Positions 43,216 through 50,927 of a DNA stretch of 64,000 nucleotides are shown piece by piece; position 1 is the stretch's first letter, and the number at the start of each line of letters is the position of its first letter. The notes under the pieces were generated by a model that saw nothing but the letters and a program-made list of their open reading frames with translations, was not told the DNA's origin and ran no database searches. The DNA lies in assembly GCF_017491605.1 (NCBI RefSeq), contig NZ_JAFGYY010000022.1:35348-99347 (forward strand). Direction: 5' to 3'. This stretch comes from Pseudomonas sp. 30_B (GTDB taxonomy: Bacteria > Pseudomonadota > Gammaproteobacteria > Pseudomonadales > Pseudomonadaceae). Made by a program: the position numbers and the translations under genes.

Positions 43216-43698
43216 TCAACCCAGTGTGGCGGCGAAAGCTTCGAGCTGGGTGATGACGGTGCCCCAGCCCTCGAAGAAGCCCATCTCTTCATGCTTTTCC
43301 CGTGAGGCGTCGTCGGGGTGCATGACGTGGGCGGTATAGCGGCAGCCGCTGCCTTCGTCGGTCATGCTGATGATCGCGGTGAAACCCATCCAGGGCGTGT
43401 TCGGCCGCCAACCTTCGGTGAGCATCGAGGTGAACACCAGGCGCTCGCCGGGCACGACTTCAAGGAAACTGCCGGGGTTGTCGCTGACACCGCCGTCCGG
43501 CCCCTTCATCAGGGTATGGAAGGCGCCGCCGGGCTTCAGCTCGAAGGCCAGAACCTCGGTGGTCCAGGGCTTGGGGCACCACCACTCCTTGAGCAGCGCG
43601 GGGTCCGACCACGCACGCCACAGGGCGCTGCGTGGGGCGTTGAGTACGCGGGTGATGATCAGGTCGCGCGAGTCGGCGCGTTCAGCATTCCGGGTCAT
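43216..43698 (-). CDS. SRPBCC/AHSA1-domain protein
   Basis: 160 residues from ATG 43698. Activator-of-Hsp90-like SRPBCC fold: ITRVLNAPRSALWRAWSDPALLKEWWCPKPW at the start, GGAFHTLMKGPDG, and the closing helix EMGFFEGWGTVITQLEAFAATL. Proteins of this type coupled to ArsR regulators are common in soil bacteria and probably bind small hydrophobic molecules. The start overlaps the ArsR gene end by 17 bp, so both are translated from one mRNA. Confidence 0.9.
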   Translation of the reverse strand: MTRNAERADSRDLIITRVLNAPRSALWRAWSDPALLKEWWCPKPWTTEVLAFELKPGGAFHTLMKGPDGGVSDNPGSFLEVVPGERLVFTSMLTEGWRPNTPWMGFTAIISMTDEGSGCRYTAHVMHPDDASREKHEEMGFFEGWGTVITQLEAFAATLG

Positions 43699-44038
43699 GG
43701 TCCTGCTCCTTTTGGTGAAGTTGTTCGACGAATTCGGCCATGCGGTCCGAGCGCGCTTCCCACAGGGCGCGCTGCTCGGCGATCCACTGCTCGGCCTGTA
43801 CGAGCCGTTGCGGCACCAGCTCGCAGGTGCGGGTCCGGCCTTGCTTGTGGCTGCGGATGAGTCCGCTGCGTTCAAGCACCGTCAGGTGCTTCATGAAGGA
43901 CGGCAGCGCCATGTCGAACGGCGCCGCCAGGGTCGACACCGGCTGCGCGCCGAGACCGAGCGCGCCGATGATGGCGCAGCGGGTGGGGTCCGCCAGCGCA
44001 TGGAAAACATCGCTGATTGCCGCTTCATAGTTAGCCAT
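43682..44038 (-). CDS. ArsR-family transcriptional regulator
   Basis: 118 residues from ATG 44038. Winged helix: VFHALADPTRCAIIGALGLGAQPVSTLAAPFDMALPSFMKHLTVLERSGLIRSHKQGR (in outline). It lacks the CxC metal motif of arsenic sensors, as usual for ArsR proteins paired with SRPBCC. A 24-bp perfect palindrome covers the start codon, consistent with autorepression of the arsR-SRPBCC operon. Confidence 0.92.
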   Translation of the reverse strand: MANYEAAISDVFHALADPTRCAIIGALGLGAQPVSTLAAPFDMALPSFMKHLTVLERSGLIRSHKQGRTRTCELVPQRLVQAEQWIAEQRALWEARSDRMAEFVEQLHQKEQDHDPEC

Positions 44039-44050
44039 ATGGCTAACTAT
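44027..44050. promoter_or_regulatory. 24-bp perfect palindrome over the arsR start codon
   Basis: ATAGTTAGCCAT (44027-44038) is followed at once by its exact reverse complement (44039-44050). The ATG of the ArsR gene is inside the left half. A perfect symmetric site of this length in a GC-rich genome is strongly non-random and fits an autoregulatory ArsR operator. Confidence 0.75.
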
Positions 44051-44255
44051 AGTCCAGTGGCGGGCTTTGCCAAGGACTTTCTGCAAGCCCTGCGGAAAGT
44101 CGGAGGGATTGATTTCCCGGTTCACGGTGCATGGAGTCGGTCCCAACGCAATCGTGCAACTACCAGCAGACGGCAACTTCAGACCCGAAGCGAAGGTTGG
44201 TCGCCTGGCCGGGCGAATGTTCGACTATCGCTTGGAGATAGGCAGCACTTAAATC

Positions 44256-44274
44256 GCAACTGTTTCTCATTTAC
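44256..44274. promoter_or_regulatory. Putative Fur box upstream of the ECF sigma gene
   Basis: The 19 bases beginning GCAACTGTTT match 11 of 19 positions of the classic Fur consensus, 46 bp upstream of the GTG start of the sigma factor. Position and the gene set (ECF-FecR-TonB receptor) support iron control; the match alone is moderate. Confidence 0.45.
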
Positions 44275-44319
44275 AATCGCCCACTTTCTTCGGAGCCAGC
44301 CTCCTTTTCCGGGTGCATT

Positions 44320-44844
44320 GTGTCGTTCGATTCCGCCAAGCCTACGCTGCTGTCCACATTGGTTCGTCACTACGACGAGCTCGTGGATCACATTCGCCGG
44401 CGCTTCGGCGACAAGGGCATGGCGCGCGAGGTTGTGCATGATGTCTGCGTGCAGTTGCTGGAGCGCGGAGAGAAAGAGGATGTCCACACGCCCCTTGCCT
44501 TGTTGCGGAAAATCTCCCACGACACTGCCGTGAGCCGCTATCGTAGCGACCGCCGCCGAGCCACCTGGGTGCAAGCTGTCCCCGAGCTCCCCGACGTGGC
44601 CTGTACGGCGGCAACTCCGGTCAGCCGATACGAGGCCGAGCGGGAGTTCCAGCTGCTCGTCGATGCCATCGCAGGCCTTCCCCCCCGCTGCCAGGCAGTC
44701 TTTGTGATGCACAAGATCCACGACATTCCCCAGGCAGAAGTCGCCGAGCGCCTCGGTATCTCCATCAAGACCGTGGAAAAGCATCTGCGCCTGGGGCTGA
44801 CGGCTTGCAGGGAATTGCTTGGCCGCAACGAGGTACGCGCATGA
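44320..44844 (+). CDS. FecI-like ECF sigma factor
   Basis: 174 residues from GTG 44320. Region 2: HIRRRFGDKGMAREVVHDVCVQLLERG; region 4: GLPPRCQAVFVMHKIHDIPQAEVAERLGISIKTVEKHLRLGL (in outline), both typical of iron-starvation sigma factors of the FecI/FpvI group. It would direct RNA polymerase to the receptor gene at 45767. Its TGA overlaps the ATG of the anti-sigma gene as ATGA, so the two are translationally coupled. Confidence 0.92.
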   Translation: MSFDSAKPTLLSTLVRHYDELVDHIRRRFGDKGMAREVVHDVCVQLLERGEKEDVHTPLALLRKISHDTAVSRYRSDRRRATWVQAVPELPDVACTAATPVSRYEAEREFQLLVDAIAGLPPRCQAVFVMHKIHDIPQAEVAERLGISIKTVEKHLRLGLTACRELLGRNEVRA

Positions 44845-45689
44845 CTCGGTCGCCCTCGGAGAACTCCTCGCAGGCCCCGCTGGATGAGGCGCTGGGACGC
44901 CATCGTGAAGAGCTGAAGAAGCTGTTTCCGCTTCCCTCGCCCAAGCCGAAACCTCGCAAATCGAACAAGGCCGCCGGTACTGCCCTGTTGCTCGCAGTGG
45001 CCGCCGGGGCACTGGCCTGGCTGAACCCGGCCTACAAGAGCGAGAGCTTCAGCACCGCCATCGGCGAGCGGCGTGCGGTCGTACTGGACGATGGCAGCAC
45101 GCTCCTGCTCGACAGTGGCAGCCATGTCGATGTCAGCTGGCACCTGCGCAGTCGCCAGGTCGATCTGCACTCGGGACAGGTGCTCTTCGATGTGTCCCCG
45201 GCCCTGTACCGCCCCTTCGTGGTGTCCGCGGGCTCGACGCGCGTCCAGGTGCTCGGAACCCTGTTCAATGTTCGTCGCCTGGATGACGACAACGTCCGTG
45301 TGACCCTGGCCAGGGGACGTGTCGAAGTCGACGGAGAAAACGCAGCACAATCGCCCGTCTTCCTCACGCCGGGGCAGCAGGTCGATTCGATTCGCGGGCA
45401 ACTGAAGCTGGTCGCCAAGGTGGACCCGTCCACTGCAATGGCCTGGAAAGATGATCGAATCGTGTTCGAGCAGACGCCCCTGGGCGAAGCGGTGTCCCTG
45501 CTGCGCCAGTATCGCCGGGCGCCCATTCTCATGAGCGACCCGAGCCTGGCCTCCCTGAAAGTAACCGGTGTCTTCGAGGCGCATAACGCCGACCTGCTGC
45601 TCGACCTGCTGCCGAGCATCCTGCCCGTTGTCGTCCTGCGGCAAGGGGACGGCGCCGTTCAGATCCAAGGCAAGTCCATAAGAAAATAA
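44841..45689 (+). CDS. FecR-like anti-sigma / sigma regulator
   Basis: 282 residues from ATG 44841 (ATGA overlap with the sigma gene). One TM helix at about 56-73 (GTALLLAVAAGALAWL). The periplasmic part has the FecR domain (RRAVVLDDGSTLLLDSGSHVDVSW, VSAGSTRVQVLGTLFNVR, GRVEVDG) and a C-terminal STN-like subdomain (LLRQYRRAPILMSDPSLASLKVTGVF) that contacts the receptor signalling domain. The cytosolic N-terminus is short, charged and proline-rich (REELKKLFPLPSPKPKPRKS) and lacks the usual DUF4880 sigma-binding segment. Confidence 0.9.
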   Translation: MTRSPSENSSQAPLDEALGRHREELKKLFPLPSPKPKPRKSNKAAGTALLLAVAAGALAWLNPAYKSESFSTAIGERRAVVLDDGSTLLLDSGSHVDVSWHLRSRQVDLHSGQVLFDVSPALYRPFVVSAGSTRVQVLGTLFNVRRLDDDNVRVTLARGRVEVDGENAAQSPVFLTPGQQVDSIRGQLKLVAKVDPSTAMAWKDDRIVFEQTPLGEAVSLLRQYRRAPILMSDPSLASLKVTGVFEAHNADLLLDLLPSILPVVVLRQGDGAVQIQGKSIRK

Positions 45690-45694
45690 TTCTC
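45682..45694. promoter_or_regulatory. Fur-like core dyad before the receptor gene
   Basis: GAAAATAATTCTC overlaps the FecR stop region; half-sites agree at five of six bases (GAAAAT / GAGAAT complement). It resembles the core of Fur sites and precedes the receptor start by 72 bp. Confidence 0.35.
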
Positions 45695-45766
45695 AAACGC
45701 AGGTAGGGTTTCTCGACTCCCACGGCGGCTATCCAGGAATAGCCAACCTGCAAAGGAAAACGAGAA

Positions 45767-48217
45767 GTGCATTTTTCCCTCCGGAGTCGCCACCTGCGCC
45801 TGTCATTGCTCGCCAGCGGCCTGCTTACCGCGATGTCGGCCCAAGGCCAGGAAAAGGTGGACGTGGATCTGCCTGCCGCCCCGCTTGGCCAGGCCATCAA
45901 CGCTCTTGCGCATCAGTCCTCGGTACAGATCATCTTCGCAGGCGATCTGGGCGCGGGCCGGCAGGCACCTGCGGTAAAGGGTCGTTTCACACCGGAGGAA
46001 GCACTTCAGCAACTGCTCAGGGACAGTGGCCTGCACGTGCAGGCCAAGGACTCGCATACCTTCATCATCGTCCCATCCAGCCAGGCCCAGGAGACATCGG
46101 CGGCCTCTCCGTCGCCCCGGAGCGAACCCCTGGAAATGGAGCAGATGGAAATCACCGCCTCACGTACCAGCAGCGACCTGGTCTCTGCGACGCGGCAGTC
46201 CACCGTCATTGAGCATGCCCAGCTTGAGGAACTGCGTCAGGGCTCGGAAAGCCTGGCCACCGTGCTGGCCAAGGCGGTTCCGGGCATGTCCGATTCCAGC
46301 CGCACCGTCACCGAATACGGGCAGACCCTGCGCGGGCGCAGCATGCTGGTCATGGTCGATGGCGTCCCGCTCAACACCAACCGCGACTCCTCACGCAACC
46401 TGGCCAACATCGATCCGGCGCTGATCGAGCGGGTCGAAGTCATACGCGGCAGCAGCGCCATTTACGGCAGCGGCGCCACTGGCGGCATCATCTCCATCAC
46501 CACGCGTCCCGCCGGTGGCGAGAATCGTGCAGAAACCAGCCTCAGCGCCACTTCCCCGCTTACCCGTCTGGGCAAAGATGGGCTGGGCGGGCAGTTCCAG
46601 CAGTACTTCGCGGGCTCCCAGGGCGCGGTGGATTACTCGTTCGATTTCGGCACCCGCCATATCGGTGCCTCCTATGATGCCCACGGCGACCGCATTGCGC
46701 CGGAGCCGAGCCAGGGTGACCTGTTCGACTCGAACATCTATAACATCGGCGGCAAGCTCGGACTGCACATCGACGAAGACCAGCGTGTGCAGCTCGCGGT
46801 CAGCCATTACGACGCCCGCCAGGACACGGACTACGCCACGGACCCCAGTGTCGCCAAACTGCCGGCAGGCTCAGTTCCCGCCAACGCCATCAAGGGCCTG
46901 GAACTCGATGAGCAGAACCGCATCCGCAACACGCTGGTGAACCTGGAGTACGAGAACCTCGACATTCTCGGCAGTCGGCTCTCGGCGCAGATGTACTACC
47001 GGGACTACTTCACCCGCTTCACCCCGTTCGATGCCCGCGCGGTTGCAACCCGCGGCGGCAACGTGGACCAGGTGATGCAGAACAGCGAAGTCTTCGGCAG
47101 CCGTCTGACCCTGCGCACTCCGCTGGGTGAAAGCGGCAATACCGAACTGGTGTGGGGCGGCGACTACAACCAGGAGCGCAGCGACATGCCGCTCGACGTG
47201 TTCGACCCGGCGGCCTATGACGCCAGTGGCGGCCTGGTCTTCGACAAGACCGGCAAACTCACCTACATGCCGCCGCTCAAGACCCGCAGCGCCGGCGCAT
47301 TCGCACAGTTGCAGCATCGCTTCGACGAGCACTGGTCCGTTGATGGCGGCCTACGCTACGAATACTCCACCGCCCAGTTCGATGACTTCGTCCCGTTGTC
47401 CGAGTCCAAGGCCGCCGCCCCCGTGGCCGTCAAAGGGGGCGACATCAACTACGACGCGGTGCTGTCGAACCTCGGCATCGTCTATTCGCCGGTGGCCGGC
47501 CAGGAAATCTATGCCTCCTTCAGCCAGGGCTTCCAGCTTCCGGATGTGGGCATTCAGTTGCGCAATGCCCGCCGAGGTTTCGACATCGACTCCTCGAACC
47601 TGGAACCGGTCAAGACCAACAACTACGAGCTCGGCTGGCGCGGCGCCATTGGCAGCAACACGCTGGGCACCCTGGCGCTGTTCTACACCACCTCCAAGCT
47701 GGGCGACGTGCAGAGCTTCAACAATGGCCTGATTCTCACCCGCACCCAGGAGCGCATCTACGGTGCCGAAGCCAGCGCGGACTGGCTGACGGACGACGAG
47801 GTGTGGGGCGCAGGCGGCAGCGCCACCTGGATGCGCGGACGTGAAAAGCCGGATGGCAAGGACTGGCAGGACATGACGGGCTACCGCGTTCCGCCGCTGA
47901 AGCTGACCGCCTACGTCCAGTACCAGCCGACCTCGGACTGGAACAACCGTCTGCAGGCCACCTTCTTCGACTCCAAGGACTATCGGCTTGATGGCGTGGA
48001 GAGCTTTGGTCGCCATGAGGTGGACACCTACACGACGGTGGATCTGATCAGCCAGTACCGGGTCACTCCCGATGACCAGCTGAGCCTCGGAATACAGAAC
48101 CTGTTCAATCGCGACTACTACCCGCTGTACAGCCAACTGCTGCGCAATAACAACAACACCAGTCACCTGCCCGCCCCGGGTACCGTGCTGACTGCCAGCT
48201 ATACGCACAACTGGTGA
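45767..48217 (+). CDS. TonB-dependent siderophore receptor with N-terminal signalling domain
   Basis: 816 residues from GTG 45767 (AAAGGAAAA upstream). Order: signal peptide ending near QGQE (about 30), STN signalling domain about 32-108 (LGQAINALAHQSSVQIIFAGDL), a linker with MEQMEITASR as TonB-box region, plug about 140-245 (VPGMSDSS..., LVMVDGVPLNT, IERVEVIRGSSAIYGSGATGGIISITT in pieces), then a 22-strand barrel ending NLFNRDYYPLYS and TASYTHNW with terminal Trp. The STN domain means it signals to the FecR/ECF pair upstream when loaded with ferric siderophore. Ligand unknown. Confidence 0.93.
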   Translation: MHFSLRSRHLRLSLLASGLLTAMSAQGQEKVDVDLPAAPLGQAINALAHQSSVQIIFAGDLGAGRQAPAVKGRFTPEEALQQLLRDSGLHVQAKDSHTFIIVPSSQAQETSAASPSPRSEPLEMEQMEITASRTSSDLVSATRQSTVIEHAQLEELRQGSESLATVLAKAVPGMSDSSRTVTEYGQTLRGRSMLVMVDGVPLNTNRDSSRNLANIDPALIERVEVIRGSSAIYGSGATGGIISITTRPAGGENRAETSLSATSPLTRLGKDGLGGQFQQYFAGSQGAVDYSFDFGTRHIGASYDAHGDRIAPEPSQGDLFDSNIYNIGGKLGLHIDEDQRVQLAVSHYDARQDTDYATDPSVAKLPAGSVPANAIKGLELDEQNRIRNTLVNLEYENLDILGSRLSAQMYYRDYFTRFTPFDARAVATRGGNVDQVMQNSEVFGSRLTLRTPLGESGNTELVWGGDYNQERSDMPLDVFDPAAYDASGGLVFDKTGKLTYMPPLKTRSAGAFAQLQHRFDEHWSVDGGLRYEYSTAQFDDFVPLSESKAAAPVAVKGGDINYDAVLSNLGIVYSPVAGQEIYASFSQGFQLPDVGIQLRNARRGFDIDSSNLEPVKTNNYELGWRGAIGSNTLGTLALFYTTSKLGDVQSFNNGLILTRTQERIYGAEASADWLTDDEVWGAGGSATWMRGREKPDGKDWQDMTGYRVPPLKLTAYVQYQPTSDWNNRLQATFFDSKDYRLDGVESFGRHEVDTYTTVDLISQYRVTPDDQLSLGIQNLFNRDYYPLYSQLLRNNNNTSHLPAPGTVLTASYTHNW

Positions 48218-48230
48218 GGCAGTGCATCGT

Positions 48231-48262
48231 CATCGGGCTGGCGGCGGCTCGCCAGCCCGATG
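48231..48262 (+). terminator. Terminator of the receptor gene
   Basis: CATCGGGCTGGCG (48231-48243) and CGCCAGCCCGATG (48250-48262) form a perfect 13-bp stem with a 6-base loop, 13 bp after the receptor stop. The tail ACTTTGC is T-poor. Confidence 0.6.
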
Positions 48263-48430
48263 ACTTTGCATCCGTTGCTGTTCCTTTTTTGCTTCCGGCC
48301 GATTGCGGCTCTCGGCCGGTCGAGTCCACAACCCAAGCGGACACCGAGCCTTTCCCGCACCTATTTTCCGTCGCAGCCCGTCCACCTCGACGCAGCCTCC
48401 TTTCGTCATGGAGATAACCTCTCATCGGAT

Positions 48431-48468
48431 AAATCAATTACGGCATTTTTATATGCCTAAATTGATTT
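48431..48468. promoter_or_regulatory. 38-bp two-part AT-rich dyad upstream of the exported His-rich protein gene
   Basis: AAATCAATT (48431-48439) pairs with AATTGATTT (48460-48468), and inside them GGCAT (48442-48446) pairs with ATGCC (48453-48457), all symmetric about 48449.5 with two mismatched positions and a 6-base centre. It lies 33 bp before ATG 48501, where an operator or a leader hairpin would act. It is far less GC-rich than its surroundings. Confidence 0.65.
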
Positions 48469-48500
48469 TGCAGTATCACCGACCCTCAGAGGCTACCGTC

Positions 48501-49136
48501 ATGAAAATCGGCTCATCGATACTCTTCGCCCTCGTCACCCTGCTCTGCGCCCCGACCTTCGCAGCAACCGCCACCCACTCCGGGATGGCCGCGACATCCA
48601 CTGCCGCGCAGGACAACCGCCTGGCCCTGCGCGACCTGTGGGGGGAGCACATCTTCTGGATTCGCGACTACGTGCAAGCCAACCAGAACGGCGACAAGGC
48701 CCAGGCCAAGGTCGCCGCCGAGCAGGTGGTGGCCAACGCCACGACCATCGCCAACGCCATCGCGCCGCTCTACGGCCAGCCCGCCGCCGACCAGTTGCTC
48801 AAACTGCTGGCCGGCCACTGGACGGCCGTGAAGCACTACAGTGACGCCAGCGTCGCCAAGGACGCCGCCGGGCGCAAAGCCGCCATCGCCGACCTCACCA
48901 GCAATGCCGGCGCCATCGCCAAGTTCCTTTCCTCGGCCAACCCCAACTTGCCCGAAAAGGACCTGGTAGCCATGCTCAGCACCCATGGCGCCCAGCACAT
49001 CGCCCAGATCGACCAGTTCGGCGCCCACGACTACGCCGGCGAAGCCAGGACCTGGGACGCCATGCGACATCACATCCTGATGCTCGCCGACGCGCTGAAC
49101 GGTGCGCTGGTCAAGCAGTTCCCGGACAAGTTCTGA
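48501..49136 (+). CDS. Exported His-rich helical protein with LWxEHxxWxR motif, function unknown
   Basis: 211 residues from ATG 48501 (GAGG eight bases upstream). Signal peptide cleaves near A21-A22 (PTFAATA). The mature protein is all-helical. Conserved-looking positions: L46-W47-x-E49-H50-x-x-W53-x-R55 in the first helix, H106 and H112 (AGHWTAVKHY), H162 and H166 (STHGAQHIAQ), H190-H191. One or two His per helix in a four-helix protein suggests a metal or heme site (inference). Small LWxxHxxWxR proteins exist in Gram-positive bacteria without known role. It is 13 bp upstream of the HTH regulator and probably cotranscribed. Confidence 0.75.
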   Translation: MKIGSSILFALVTLLCAPTFAATATHSGMAATSTAAQDNRLALRDLWGEHIFWIRDYVQANQNGDKAQAKVAAEQVVANATTIANAIAPLYGQPAADQLLKLLAGHWTAVKHYSDASVAKDAAGRKAAIADLTSNAGAIAKFLSSANPNLPEKDLVAMLSTHGAQHIAQIDQFGAHDYAGEARTWDAMRHHILMLADALNGALVKQFPDKF

Positions 49137-49149
49137 GCGAGGTAAGCGA

Positions 49150-49800
49150 ATGCTTCAAGGCATAGGCCGAATGCTTCAGGGCATGGGCCGCACCCAGCAG
49201 GACCTGCTCGCCGCCCTGCTCTACCGGGCGGGCGGCATGAGCATCGATGAGTTGGCCGAACAACTGGCGGTGACCCGCACCGCCGTGCGCCAGCACCTGG
49301 CGGCGCTGGAGCGCGACGACCTGGTGGTGCGCGGCCCCACCCGCCCGACCGGGCGCCGTCCGGAGCAGCTGTATCTGCTCAGCGCACACGGGCGGGAGCT
49401 GTTTCCCCGGCAGTACCAACTGCTCGCCGACCTGCTGATCGGCGAGGTCGCGCAACTCATCGGGCATGACGCCCTGCTCAGGATGATGCGCAACCTCGGC
49501 ACGCGCCTGGCCGCTGAACTGGAGCCCGAGCCGGTGGCGGAGCCGCGCATCGCCGAGCACCTGAACGAAACGGGCTACGAAGCGCGGATCATCGCCCGCA
49601 GCTCGGGAGAGCTGGAAATCGTCGCGCACAACTGCGTGTTCCATCACCTGGCCGACCTCCACCCCGAAGTCTGCGAGCTGGACCTGGCACTGATCGGCAC
49701 CCTGGGCGGGCATCCCGTCGAACACCTCGAATGCATGCACCGGGGCGGAGAGGTCTGCCGCTTCCACCTGAACAGGCAGGCGGATGACGAGTCGGACTGA
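49150..49800 (+). CDS. HTH regulator with four-Cys C-terminal domain (SufR-like architecture)
   Basis: 216 residues from ATG 49150 (GAGG upstream). Winged HTH near 15-80: LAALLYRAGGMSIDELAEQLAVTRTAVRQHLAALERDDLVVRG (outline). C-terminal C162-x12-C175-x19-C195-x7-C203, the last pair in CMHRGGEVCRF, resembles the Fe-S cluster region of SufR/DtxR-like ArsR-superfamily regulators, though spacing differs from cyanobacterial SufR. It could sense Fe-S status, oxygen or nitric oxide (inference). The first 14 residues are a 7-residue duplication (MLQGIGR MLQGMGR), so the real start could be either Met. Stop abuts the convergent GFA gene. Confidence 0.82.
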   Translation: MLQGIGRMLQGMGRTQQDLLAALLYRAGGMSIDELAEQLAVTRTAVRQHLAALERDDLVVRGPTRPTGRRPEQLYLLSAHGRELFPRQYQLLADLLIGEVAQLIGHDALLRMMRNLGTRLAAELEPEPVAEPRIAEHLNETGYEARIIARSSGELEIVAHNCVFHHLADLHPEVCELDLALIGTLGGHPVEHLECMHRGGEVCRFHLNRQADDESD

Positions 49801-50193
49801 CTACTCCTCGGAGCGCTCCGAGGTGTCGCGGTCCCGCTCGTAGTGCCGCGACAGGGGAAATGGCGGCAGCCAGGCCTCGCGGCGAATAGTCCAGAGCTCA
49901 TAGGTCGGCCGGAACTGGTCAGGGGCATCCAGCGCCCCCAGGCTCACTTCCACTTCATCGCCGCTGCGCCCGAACACCGACGACCCGCAGCGCGGACAGA
50001 AATGCCGCCCGGCGTAGTCGCGGGTTTCGCCTTCGATGTCCACCGCCTCCCGGGGGAATATCGCCGACGCATGGAACAGCGCGCCGTGATGCTTTCGACA
50101 GTCGAGACAGTGGCACAGGCCAACCCGATAGGGACGCCCTGACGCCACGAGACGGACGTTGCCGCACAGGCAACCACCGGTGAATCGTTCCAT
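49801..50193 (-). CDS. GFA/CENP-V family zinc-binding protein
   Basis: 130 residues. Zinc ligands of the glutathione-dependent formaldehyde-activating (GFA) fold: C-L-C-G near residues 8-11, C-H-C-L-D-C near 27-32, and F-C-P-R-C-G near 66-71. AGGAGGT five bases before ATG 50193 is a near-perfect ribosome site. The C-terminus ends with a charged, probably disordered tail (SRHYERDRDTSERSEE). Family members bind thiol adducts of aldehydes; the exact substrate here is unknown. It ends base-to-base with the HTH regulator gene. Confidence 0.9.
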   Translation of the reverse strand: MERFTGGCLCGNVRLVASGRPYRVGLCHCLDCRKHHGALFHASAIFPREAVDIEGETRDYAGRHFCPRCGSSVFGRSGDEVEVSLGALDAPDQFRPTYELWTIRREAWLPPFPLSRHYERDRDTSERSEE

Positions 50194-50647
50194 GCTGCAC
50201 CTCCTCTGCCATCAGGCCCTTGCACGCCTTGCCGCGCACTCCACCGGGCGAAGCTCGCCAGCCGTCGTAACCGGCCCAGGGTGTAGAGCAGTTCCCGGCG
50301 CTCAAGGTCCAAAGGATGTTCTCCGCCACCACCGCGCCGCCTTCCAGCAGGATGCTGGCGACGCACGGGGTGACCCGGACGTGTGGATGAGACCATAACG
50401 GATGACCCATAGGCAGCGGCGCCCGTTCAAACCTATCGGGAATCGCCGCGCGGCCCCCTGACCTGAATCCCGCGCCGCCGGCAGGTCGCCCTCCACCACA
50501 GGCTCGCCGCAGCCAACCTAGATCAACCCCGCATCTCAAGGCAGGCGAGCGTTTAGCGGTCGAGGATAGCGCGGGCGGACCGGTCAAGGACCATCGCTCC
50601 TGCACGCCGGACGGTCTCGCAGGGACGGAAGTGCACAATCGTCCAAT
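50194..50647. other. Intergenic region without a credible gene
   Basis: Together with 50678-50927 this makes about 730 bp. Open frames are present on both strands but have biased composition (runs of Pro, Arg, Ser), no family motif and no ribosome site. I see only the promoter region of the GFA gene on the left and terminator structures on the right. Confidence 0.5.
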
Positions 50648-50677
50648 AAAAAACCCGGATGTCTTGCGACATCCGGG
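50648..50677 (-). terminator. Rho-independent terminator of the dhcA-dhcB-atoB operon
   Basis: CCCGGATGTC (50654-50663), loop TTGC, GACATCCGGG (50668-50677). Read leftward, the perfect 10-bp stem is followed by TTTTTTAT. It lies about 250 bp beyond the atoB stop; a second GC-rich hairpin near 50759-50785 lies between. Confidence 0.8.
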
Positions 50678-50927
50678 CGTGCTGTCACCGGCGCCGAGTG
50701 CGTGGCTACGGCAGGACCGATGGCAGATGCTGCAGGTGTAACCGGTCTTCCAAGAGAAGCCGCCCGACCCAATCGGGCCGGGCGGTGACGCAAGGGCCTT
50801 GGCGAATGCCGGGGAACATCGCCTGGGCCGGATCAGCGTGATGCCGTCTGTCGGTGTGCCCACCGCCCATCACGCTGACCGGGCCGATGCAGGGGACGGC
50901 CCGGTACTCGCCAATAACGCGTCCTGG

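Noticed and set aside
49955..50863. 302-codon minus-strand frame in the gap right of the GFA gene
   Set aside because: Overlaps the GFA gene in another frame; composition is shadow-like with no motif or ribosome site.
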